A DNA stretch of 64,000 bases from Rhynochetos jubatus. Taxonomy: Eukaryota > Chordata > Aves > Eurypygiformes > Rhynochetidae. Below are positions 21,414-33,000 of the stretch, one piece after another. The position numbers and the translations under genes are program-made. The first letter of the stretch is position 1, and each line of letters begins with the position of its first letter. Location of the stretch: contig CM050662.1 in NCBI GenBank assembly GCA_027574665.1, forward strand, positions 6,788,501 through 6,852,500. The letters run 5' to 3'. The notes under the pieces are model-generated. The model worked only from the letters and a program-made list of their open reading frames with translations. It was not told where the DNA came from and did no database searches.

Positions 21414-24400
21414 AACACATATACATCAGGGCTATTAAGTAGTGAAACAGCTACTAACACACATAAATAGCCTATGCCACAGTATAAGTTTTAGAAGAAC
21501 GAATCCTTGTCAGAACACTTCAGGAAGTGACGTGGTGGTAGAATGCCCTCATGCATACGTCTGCTTTACAAACAACTGAGTCATGTGTTTTTCACCTACC
21601 TGAAACAGCAATTACACTGAATATCGCTCCAGCCATTGCACCTCACGTATGCAGTGCAGCAACCTTAGAGGGCATGCAAATGGCAAGGCCACCATAGTCT
21701 CTACTGGAGATTATGTTTTCATTGGCTATTAAAGCAGCCCCGAAACACCACCAGCAGTGCCTTCTGCTAATTGCATTGCTTCCAGGTCAGCTGAGTATAT
21801 ATTCCCTAGAATGATAACACTGCAAATAAATTTAATTCTTATGGAGGCTCAAGTTTTAGTATGGTTGAATTCAGCCTTAGCCTATATCTGGGAAAGGGCA
21901 TTTTTCAGGAGTCAAGAACCCTCAGATACATCAACTGAGAAAAAGAGAATATTCCAGTCATCAAGAGAACCAGAGTTACATGCACACTACTTCAGCATGC
22001 ACCTCACAGGTAAACAAATGCATTAGATGTCAAACTTTCCCAACAAAAAGTTACTAGAAAAAGAGCATTCCTTTATATTTCTCATGAAAATTTAAAAGTT
22101 ATTAGGTTAAAAAATTAGGTGAAAACTGCAGATGAAACAATGGAATTTGTCATTATCAATCAGCCTAGAGACATGATACAGGTTCTTAACACTGAAATGA
22201 TTCAGTTCGGTTTGGCATTATGTTTGGAAGCATCTCCCCATAGATGCTCTTTCCTCTACAACTAAATCGTCTGGTTTCTAGTTGTCTGAACCACCTCTTC
22301 TGGAACATTTCAGTGTCTCAGGAACATCTATCTACCTAAGAAGAGAACTGTGACAGCTGTAGGGGTTCAACACAGCAGGGGATTTTAAGAGCAGGTTAGA
22401 TGAACAACTATCACAAGTGATCAAGATACACTTAACCTACAACAAAGAATGGAATGGACAGATGACCCCTTATTTTCAAGTCTGTATTTCTGTTCTATGG
22501 CATGCCTCTGGCTCTCTCTCCAGCCTGTGCCATGTCTGCGTGAAACAGCTGCTGCCTCACCTCCAGCATGCTGAAAGGGATCCTTATTTTTGCTTCTAAG
22601 AATTTAATACGTGAGATCCTGTTTTTATGGCTCTACATTACAATGCTGAAATAACAATTTATAAATGCCTGAAGTTGTACTAAAATACAAGTTTTGTATT
22701 TGCAAGTTTAACTAACAACTTAAAGTTTTAAGTCTAGCAAGCTATCAAAGCGCTAAAGATTATGTATTTCTGAATCATACTCATAAATGCCTCCTGAGTT
22801 TAGACTTGTAGGTATTAGACACAAAACTAGTCGGTCATGATCTTGATTTCTCAGACAACTACTTGTGAAACATAAATATTAACAACAACCTATCAAAAAT
22901 TCTCACCATGAAGATGAGGAATGCAGAGCAGTCACACAAAAATACTACAGGAGATGTCTCAACACCGGCCTCTTCATTTTCCTTCCTCCCCAACGCAGAA
23001 ATACAGGAATAAAATACAAAGGAGAAACAACCACCGAACCTCTTTTATTAGTCAATAGTGTATTTTTTTTAAACCTGAAACGCAGAACATCATCCCAGCT
23101 TTATATTTGCTATGGCTTTTTCTGTACTAACAGCTTCACTTATAAACTCTGTCTCTAGAGACTCTTAAAGTAAACCTTTTTTTATAGCTCCCTTCAGCCT
23201 TCACCTCCTAATGCAGAGAATGTATCTTGCCACCTGACTCACTCCCTCCAGCTATTTTTAGAAGCTTTTCCATTGTGATGGACCACTGCGGATCACGTTC
23301 AAAGACCATCAGCTGCATTTAAGTGAAGTTACAGATGTGACAAACTGAGAAACCTGGAAAGAAAGACTAACCCAAACAACTCGTACTATTGTGAACACAT
23401 AAATCCCAACCTCATTATCTCTGCTGTGGGTGACAGAGAGCTTTGTCTGTTTATCTCGTAACCATGGATAGTTGATTTTTTCCTGTGATTTCCTCTCTAT
23501 AAACATCTACAAAAGAGAGTTTTAAAAGCATACTTCTTCATCTTACCCAGGGGATCCATTTCAATCGCTCAGTCAAACACATATTTATCAACCAAATAAC
23601 ACTTATTCATTTAAACTGCTGTGTTATTTACCGGGTTGAATTACTATTTTGGCATATTCATTTGAAAAGACTGTTTTAGCATTCAAGTATATTTTGCCTT
23701 TGAAGCTATCAAACAGGCAATACATGACAAGAGCAATGCAAACTCCCCCTGCTAACTTGTCAGCAGACCTCATCTTCGAGCTGGAGGTCAGTTTAAGGTG
23801 GCAGCTGATAGGACATGCCCAGTCAGCCTTTAATTTAACTGATGTCAAGCGGTGTCAGCTATGGAGGCAGAACTGTATCTACACTGAAACCAGATATACT
23901 TGAATATTTATCATAGGTTCCTCTCCCATACTGTAGCTAAAATTAAAAAAATAAAAATGAAATCTGGCCACCAGCAGTGTCACACTACAGACATTCCATT
24001 TAAATAGCAATTAACTCCAGCGCTCTGCCTGTGTGCCTTTATAACGGTGATGACTGTAAATTGCATCTTGATAACACTCTTGAAAAATATCTAGCAGAAT
24101 AACCGTTCCAACCAACCTATAATGAACTACCAAGATAATGTGGACAATTTCAAATTAAATACAAGGAATAAATATCACCAGTGTTGGTTAAAGAGATTTT
24201 TCTTTTACTTCCCTTCCCGCACCTCTGCATTTCTTATAAATCACTGCTGCAGACATAGCTTTCCTTATCTTTTTATCTAACTTATGTTATTCTGTTGTTT
24301 GTTATATTGTTAGGGATTTTCACACGAGTCAGAATTCCAAAAAACTTCGTGGTACAGCTGCGTAAAGGAAACCATCCAATACAAAAATACACTCCACATT

Positions 24401-27400
24401 CTTTTTGCCAAAAAAGAATGCGTGGGAATTACTCCGATTTTCAATGATAGCTCGAGTTTTTTCCTCAGGTAAATTCGCTACTCGTATGACCAGATATTTC
24501 TTACTGTTTCAGAAAGGCAAGCAAAAAAAGCAGAAAATGTCTTTTCTATACAAATCTCTTCAGTGGAAAAACCAGTGCTATGCACTGTTACCACAGTGAT
24601 CACTTCCTATATGAACTTATGCTTCCAAATACCTACTACTAATACCTAAGTGCCCTAGGACCCAAGTGAAAACCGATTCTTTTTGAAATGTGTACAATAG
24701 ATTGACTGCTGATGCAAAACAAATTCCCACAGCTATAATAAAGTAAAAAGCCAGGAAATGAGAGTTTGCCTGGAGAAGCTGCTATGACACATCTTGAACT
24801 TCAGTTATGCCGAAGATGCTAAGGTACTAATGAGCCCTATTTTGTGAAGTGAGGAGGAAGGAAGCTTCTGAATTTGTATGAGTTTTCAGGAGTCCAGTAG
24901 CACAGCTTCTGAAGCAAAATCAAAATCTCAGGTTTGCTGATCAGTATCCCACATTTTATTGTGGCAAAAGGAAAGAAATTCTGCAAAGAGAGCACCTGCT
25001 TAAGACCACTGCTCTGGCTCAACTGCAGTCAATCTGCGGGTGGAATTAAGAAACATATCTTGATACCCTGATACACCTAAAAATTTAGGCACATCTTCAC
25101 ATTTGTGTGGGCATGGCTTCACAAGACTCATTGCTTTCAGAATCAAAGGCAAAACATAGCTGAAACAAAATTAGGATCTGTTAGTTCATTGCATTTCACA
25201 AAGAACAAATACATAGTAGCATGGATCACCGTAACAATCATCTCTGACAGTATATAATACACTGCATCCCCTCACTTTAAACACAGCAGTTCATGCCATC
25301 ACCATCAACACGACCACAGCAATAAAACTGCTCTTCTGTGGAACTCAGTCAAATATCTTGCATCTGTTAAGACGGCCCTAGACCCTGGTGTATTTTCAGA
25401 AGACCGCATCTGCAAGCCTTCATAGCGTCCATATTAATACTTCTGCTTGCTAAAGCATTAATTAAGATCTACATTACATTAGCCACATAACTACTTAATA
25501 AGATTAATCCACCTGGAAAATGACGGCATGTCTTGATTAAATTGAATGAAGGTAACGGAAGTGACATTTAAAATACATTGATTGTTATTACATTTTGATC
25601 ATGTTTCAAAGTGCCTGAAAGGAAATAGTAGAAACCAAAAGATTCATGCTTACATTGTTAATGAGATATGAGTTTTTTATCTTCTTATTTTTTTCAACAT
25701 GGCAAAGAGTTCCCTCCAGTTGTTACTGGGTCCTGATGCTGTCTGATGAGTAGGAATCGGTTTCAGCAGGAAGACAGTTGGGGGGAGCACCGCACCAGTG
25801 CCTCAGTCAGCCAAGTCAGGGCCTATTCTATTTGCATTTGAACCCCAACTCATCAATATGTAAGAGTGGCAACTCTTTCCATTTAATAGCTTCGTTATTC
25901 CTTTAACATCGGCCTGCCTGCTGTATTGCTAATAGAATACCTTAACTATTAGAAGATAATAATTTCTGTGTGCAAACCAAAATGGGACTTGGTGCTGCGG
26001 CATCTGGCAGAGGTTTCGACATTATTTGGAGAGAGCTGAAGACAACCTATACAGCTTCACAATGACTGCTTAGTTCAGCTTTCCATATCTATGCAAGGGA
26101 AATTTCTGATGGATTAGTAAAATTCTGGTTTTCCTCTCTGTCATCTCAAGCAAAAAAGATGGTGTCAATTTTAACAACAAATTTAACTTTCTTCATTTCA
26201 TTATTGCCATTATACTGACAAGGCTGATACCTGGAAACAAGTATTTTTGATGATACTTCAGTAGTTTACCATTTAATTAACCATAATTGTACTTTGGAAA
26301 TCCACACACTGTGGTAGACCTAGTCAAACATCTCACAGACTGAGCATGAAGCTGGATCAAGCTGGTTGGTCCAAAGAGAGACAAACTCTGGATTATGTGA
26401 GTATCAGAACACATTTAAATCTATCTTTTCCAGTTAGTCAGTACATTTATGGTAACGAAAATGATCTTTCAGGTCCACAATCCTTGCCTGTAATTATCTT
26501 TGGTGTCTTTTCAAATGTGGGTTTCTAAGATCAAAGACCACAATCTCCTACTGTGTTTTTCAGCTCAATAGAATCTTACTATAGTAAGTAATCAAGTTAA
26601 AAAATACTAAGTCAATTTTGAATTAGTAGAAAATCTGCTAAATCCGTGAGCATACCAAACACAATATGTCATAAACAAAAAACTCTACTCCGAAGCATTC
26701 TTTACTTGGATTTGCAGCTGGTGTTAGTTTGGATATTTCCACATAAATCGTAGTTTACCTTACATGTCCCCTGAAAAGATTAAAGTTGATTTTTTTACAG
26801 TATTTTCTGTCAATTAGAAAGGAAGCTGCGCACAGATGGCCACATATTTTATGGAAATGTGTGTCTAGCTTACTACAGAATTTTAAATGTATATATTTTT
26901 GGCATAGATTAACCCAATCTAGGCACAGAACATCCCAAAAGGGCATCTAATTCACTTCTTTGAGAAGAAGCAGTTATTCCCAAGCATGCTTTTTTTGTTG
27001 TTTGTTTGCACTTTTCCCCCTAATTTAGATTTATGATACCAAAATCCTCGTGTTATCCCTGTGCAACTGTAACCGACAAATGGGCTTCACCCTCAGAAAT
27101 TTTTTTAAATGTCGTTACTATCTATCTCATCCCTGTAGCAATTCCACGGCAGTGACAACCTTCTGGGGTTTATGTACTATGAATGGATACTACCTTAGTG
27201 TCGGTATTAAGAAGGGAACTTTACTTTTCTCTCTTATTCTAAATCCCTAGTTCAGCACAACTTCTAGAGCCTAAAGGCAAAAAAAACCCAAACTGCTTTG
27301 TGTACAGTCTGAGCATGGTGGACTGGACTTCACTTGCAGTTTTACTGCAGCACTGAGGATTTTTCTACCCATTGCACTCGCCTACTCCTTTCAGACATCC

Positions 27401-29003
27401 CCAGTATCATTGAGATGTAGTGTTTTATTAAAAAAAGCTTTCTGCAACTGTGTTATCTTACTAGTGAATACTGTTTCCATTCAGATCGGAAGATGCAGTA
27501 ATAAAGTAATTTACATTTCTCTTAAATTGCAGTTTCATTATTTCATACCAGAATTTAGTCTCTTAATAAGGAACAAGCAGATAAAATTGAAATATCTGCT
27601 TCCCCCCCCCTCCAAATTGTTCTACTTTAAAATGCCTTGCTTGCTGAGTAGGCACAGCTTGCGTTTAAGTGGCCATTCTCAGTCTAGGGGTTAAAGGTTT
27701 CTTTGGGAGACCCTTGTTTTCAAAAGAATGGCTTCATCCTGAGTTGTGTCAATTATAGAAAGGTCACTCTCCACAGCCAGAGCCCTGAGCCCTGAAATGG
27801 TTGTTGTGTTAAAAGCTGTCAGAGGCTTTCCTAAAAACTGCTGGGATAGCAATATTAACTTGGACATAACAAAGGAAAGGTGAGGTAGAAAAACTTTTCA
27901 CCCTTCCCTGCTATGAGAATTTCTCTTTCAGATACTCCTTGTGTTCATCCAAACCTGTCATTCATATTATTCCACTGTGGAAGATTACTTGCCTAAATAT
28001 TGTTCTCTCCCCTTCCCTGAGATTATCAACATTTCAGCAACCTTCTACAAAATGTCAGAAGAACAAGTAAACTTTTCCAGCATGCTCTGAGGAAAGCTAA
28101 CTGCAGCAATTTAAGACATAACTAGCAGTTCTGTCTTCTTGTCTCCTCTCCAGGAGGTTACCACTCCCAAAACAGCTGGCATCTCAGCCTCTTCAAATGT
28201 GCAAAGCTAATTAGAGTGGGGCCAGGACGAACTGCCAGAATTTGCACTGAAGTGCCCCAGGCAGACGAGCACATTCCAATTCAACACTCCTGCTGCCTTA
28301 TATTTGCACTGAGATGGCAACAAAAAGCTGTAGGGGAGGGAATTTGGAAAGGTGTTAACACTGCAGTCGGCTGCTAAGTGGCCATAATTGCAGACCTGAG
28401 CTCTTCAGGTTCCTGCCTGAAACCATAGGGTCTCTCACCTGTGCCCACTCTGGAAGAAGTTCAGCAGTAATATAAACATTCTGCCTTGTACTTTTGGGTG
28501 CGCTGTTCGTCCGGTTTGACCTACTGTCAGTCAGAGAGGAAAGCCAAGGCAACAAACAGCTGTCTGAAAATCTACTTTTTTTTTAATTTTTGCACCACTA
28601 GGATGTAGGATTCCATGAAAAGGAGGAAGGCAGGATGAGTCCCTCCAAGGAAAATGTGAAGAAGGTGAGGTGCAGCAGCACCATTTATGGAAAACAGAAG
28701 CAATCCACTAAATGATTGGGCACACCAAAGAACAACTCAGCTTCCGTTCCCAGCTCTGTTTTAACTTTTTTTTTCCCCAATACATCTAATGCAAGTATCC
28801 AGTGTTACCATTAGTTTCTAACACTCGCTCTGGCAATCAGCAAGTTTAAGACAAGCCGTGTGTCCTGAGAGCAAGACGATGCTCAGCTCTAAACAAAACG
28901 CTCCTGTTGACCAACGGCAACAGCACTTCTGTTTCAGTCACCCCATCCCACCTTCACAGTACACCAAGGCCTGTAAAGTACTTTGATTAAAGCAAACATT
29001 CTG

Positions 29004-29043
29004 TTCTAATAATAATTTTTGTCTTCTAATAATAATTTTTGTC
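29004..29043. repeat. Perfect 2 x 20-bp tandem duplication
   Basis: The unit TTCTAATAATAATTTTTGTC occurs twice, head to tail, with no mismatch. A perfect copy implies a recent duplication by slippage or a conserved assembly feature. It lies about 780 bp downstream (in gene sense) of the juxtamembrane exon. Confidence 0.92.
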
Positions 29044-29754
29044 ATAACTAGGGAAAGCCTTAGCGTGACGCAACGAAGGAAACACCTGAATCTCACCAGT
29101 AAAAGGCATTTAAAACCAGTAAAAAATAATTTCATTTGAAATTATTAAAATCTTTTTCATGACATGTAGTTTCTCGGGATTTTTAATAGATGCTTTCTCA
29201 GTTCAAGAAAGTATTTCTGTTTCTACTTTCTCCCTCGTTCTTCTCATTGCCCTGCCTTGGTCATCCTCCACTGGAGCACAGTTTTTCTTTAGAAGAAGAA
29301 TCCGTCGGTTGCCTACATTTCACATACTAATATCACAGGATAAATTATCTACTATGGGTCAAATTATGCTGTCTTCAACATGTCCTATTAGAATTACGGC
29401 TCAGAAAGAAGAAAAACCCCAGGGATTTGGTCCATCTGGAAACCAAAGCTCTTGACTTCCCTCAAGCAGTACAATGGACCTGTCCCATTTCTCTGAGTTG
29501 CTGTATGTGGAAACATGAGATATCATACCTAGTAAGATGCACATGTATTTTTGACTGACCGCCTCACTAGTATCTGAGGGAGTATTTCTTCATTAGTAGA
29601 AGAGGTTGTAGAAATTACAGGACTTTGCACACTGATGCACGGAGGGACAGGGAAAGAACAGCCGCACCAGAGAGCGATCGGCAAACACCTACCAGCAGCA
29701 GGAGGCAGAAAACACCAGCAATGCTAAACACAACCTTAGAAAAAGAGATTTTGC

Positions 29755-30065
29755 ATAGGCCCGCGTGCATGTGCGACAGGGGCGAGAGGGAGCCCGCGGA
29801 GCGGCGGGAGCCGCAGCCTCACCTCGGCCTCCAGGTGGCAGCGCCGCCCCGTCCTCGGCGCCCGGCGGGCCCGGCCGCAGCCCGTTGTTGAAGGTGTGTC
29901 CGTCCGCCGGCTGCAGCTGCCAGTTCAGCCCCAGGAGGTGCATCGCTGCCGAGACACAAAGGCGGGAGCATCAGTGCGCCGCGCACACGTCAACCGGTTG
30001 GGGAGAGCCTACCGCTCAGGTCAATTAAGCACCTTTCGGGAACGCGGTAAAGCGACCTGCCTCCG
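29755..30065. promoter_or_regulatory. CpG island over the juxtamembrane exon
   Basis: About 310 bp with roughly 37 CpG dinucleotides by hand count, in a locus otherwise almost empty of CpG. It covers the 123-nt TENM2 exon and about 70 bp downstream and 120 bp upstream of it on the gene strand. CpG islands usually mark promoters or other open chromatin, so an internal TENM2 promoter or an intragenic regulatory island is possible. No TATA box or initiator was clearly recognised. The island itself is read from the sequence; promoter function is inference. Confidence 0.6.
29823..29945 (-). CDS. TENM2: TENM2 exon: juxtamembrane extracellular segment (41 codons)
   Basis: This 123-nt exon encodes the stretch just outside the transmembrane helix, beginning [15 protein letters not shown] and ending ALPPGGR. 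The acceptor on the minus strand reads tgtctcggcag before CG-ATG, so the first codon is completed by the previous exon (probably Ala). The donor is G|gtgagg after CGA. The entry phase is 1 and the exit phase is 1, so skipping the exon keeps the frame. The first 21 or so residues match the teneurin-2 family closely. The second half, about [19 protein letters not shown], is rich in Gly, Ala, Pro and Arg, whereas I recall mammalian teneurin-2 having a less GC-dependent sequence there. The exon lies wholly inside a CpG island. Its ATG could also serve as an internal start, with a purine at -3 but C at +4; that is inference. Confidence 0.93.
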
Positions 30066-33000
30066 AGGCATGTTAATATGCTAAAAAAGCCAACAAAAAT
30101 TAAAAAAATCCAAAAGCAAGCCCTGATGACTGACATAAATCTATCTTATTCTTGTTCAGTTATCACATCTTCTGAATTACCAAACCACAAAAGGAAAAAC
30201 GCTTCCAATCCAGTGTATTGGACTGGAAGTCACACTTCCAGCACCGTGTGTGTCCTCTCCATCCATCCCGTCCCTAAGCCGGAGGCAGGTCCGGCGGGGG
30301 CCATGCAGCTGCCCCTGGCTGGGGAGAAAGGCCATGGCAACACCTTCCCGAGTTACTGGCACCGTGGTACGGGCTAATTGAGCAAGTCCTGTGCATAATG
30401 CATGAGTCTTGACAGCTCTGACTCATTCAGCTGGTGGATTTATGTGCATCTTCTCCCTGTATAAACAGAAGCTACCTGAATACATCTCCATACTTTCATG
30501 GTATTATCCCCGTGGCATCCTTCCAACATAGAGGGACGCCGAGGGATGGAAAACCCCACAAAGCTGTTTTTATTCACTTTCTCTATGTCCACCATCAGCA
30601 CTCCTCCTGTTTCCATAGAAGGGATGCAAACCTACATACCACAGAGAGCAGCATTTACAGTTATATACTCAAATGGTTGTTGTGACAGGATTCGCTGTCA
30701 GTTTATGGACAGAAAATATATATGATTATGGGCACCCTTATAATTGTTCACTTATGCAGTGTCAAATCTGCATAAGATTAGCAGATATTTTGTGTCCAAT
30801 TGCATGCAGTTGCAGAAGAGCTGGTGTGGTCATAAATGGGCCAGCCGTGGCCACACCGCTAAGTGTTCAGAGATTAAACAGCAGGGACAGGTAAGGCAAA
30901 AGACCTGTGACAGGAGCTGCAATTTACAGTGCCTGAGACATCACTCGGACTGACAATCTCTGGATACAGGGAACCCATTTAGGTGTGACTGATCCATACA
31001 AATATTCTTAAAACCCAAGAAAACCAAAGGACCCCCCACCCCACCAATCCATCTATCCCAACTCCTGGAAGCCCCTCAGCACACAGTCTATGCCGTGACA
31101 AAAGCAGCTGAGAAGTGAGATGGCTTTCGTATCACCTTGCCCCAGACATACCTACGGGCCAAGCAGATGGCTAAGAACAGTAACCAAAACCAGGAAACAT
31201 GTTGTGTGAAGAGGGTAGTTGTCAGATTTTGCATTCATGGTGAATTTGCAAAATTTTTTTCTATGAGGAAAAAATATTGAAAATACATTGAAGCATCTAG
31301 TATTTTAAAAAATACCAAGTATGAACCTGAAAAGTGAAAAGAATGTTTTGTCAGGAAACTACTCAAAATACATTTCCAGGATATTTTTAAGAATTCCTGG
31401 AAAATATACAAATATTTTATGTAGGATCAAGTGTTTTATTTAATCACAATTTTTTTGTTTTGCCAAAACAAATGTTTTAAAGGGCTTTTCAGTGTAATCT
31501 CTAGCAACTAATTTTCTTTGCAGTATGGCAAAGAAACTGAAAAATTAGTCACAAAGCTCACAGAGACTCTCTGCATGGAGTGAGAGACATCATCTGTGCT
31601 GCAGACGTGAGAGGGCCGGGGGACGCCAGGTAGCAGCGCAGCTTGTAGCGCGTTTGTGCTGTCAGCCATTCCCACGCGATGCGCATGCACCGCGGCTCCA
31701 GCGACAGACTTCAGCTGGACTACCCCCGTAAGCAGAGGGTGCATGGAGATCAAGTGAATTGCAGAGCCCCGAAATGAAAACAAGTCATAACGGAGAGTTA
31801 GAGTTTTGGCTTTTACACTCTCACTGTGTCTGTTCCAAGCTGATTGTTTTTTATTGGAAGCGTAACCATAAATGTAGGTCACCTGCAGAGATGAAAGTCT
31901 GCTGCTTCAAGTGAGAACCGTTCCTTACAACAAAGAGAAAAGAAAATCGTAACTAATAGTCTGTCCAAGAGAATTATAGTTGCTACCTTATAATTGCCAG
32001 GTAAATTCAGACGAGGAATTAAAAATGATCTTATTAACATGGTATTAAGAAAAACTTTGATCCACCTGCTTCCAAGTGCATCATAGTTTCATTAATAACT
32101 CCGTTGCTGTGTGTTTTAATCATAGATGCACATTAGGTAGAGCAATTAGATCTCCTTCCTAACGGGGCAGGGATTTGCATGTCTGCTATAGTGCCCTGCA
32201 GAGACAGGAGAAAGATGACAATCTCCCGCACAGCTCACGTATCCATTACGTGATCTACAAACCTCCAGTAAGACAAGTGAAGTCACAAACATGAGGAATG
32301 TTCACCTTCTACCAAGAACACACGGAGAAAAGTGTGTCACGGGGGCCTGGGGGAAAGCTGCGTGTTTGCAATGCACAGCGCAAGCCTGACTGGCAGCCGA
32401 GCAGGGAGAACAAGGAGCTACTTATTCTCTCTTGCTTCAGAACGCTATGAGATGGCAAATTTATATGATTAACCTTTTGTACTGTTAATCAAACAAAAAT
32501 GCCTCCAGCAAAGGAATAAGTAGAAGCCTGTTTAATCAGAAATATGGGGATCCACTCAGAAGTTGAGTGCATGCGTGTCAGAAGAGAAATCTGGGCTAGT
32601 GCATTTGTGACTGTTGCCTTCTATTGCGGGGTGGTTTTGTGTGAAAATACAACTAAATAATCTGTAATGCTGCGGCTTTGCCTTCTTCCCCAATGACATG
32701 CTTTCATCAGATATTACAGTACTAACCACCCTTTCTCCAAAGGATATTCAGCAGACAGCTGAGTTGGATTATTCAGCTTGATCCATGAGGATGAGCGTCG
32801 ATTTTCCAAAACAACCCTCTTACTCAAACACATTTCCAGAGCTCCACATTTGGTTTATAGATTAACCTTCAGGGATAAACACATCCATGAAGACTTAAAA
32901 TACAAGAAAGTGCCATTTTATCTCTTACATGTATGATGTATTTATAAATTACATTTTACAGAGCACTTGCGTATGCATTGTTGGTATTATTTGGGTTTAT

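Noticed and set aside
31450-31475. Short inverted repeat (TTTGTTTTG / CAAAACAAA)
   Set aside because: Nine-base arms in AT-rich sequence are expected by chance; no RNA gene features around it.
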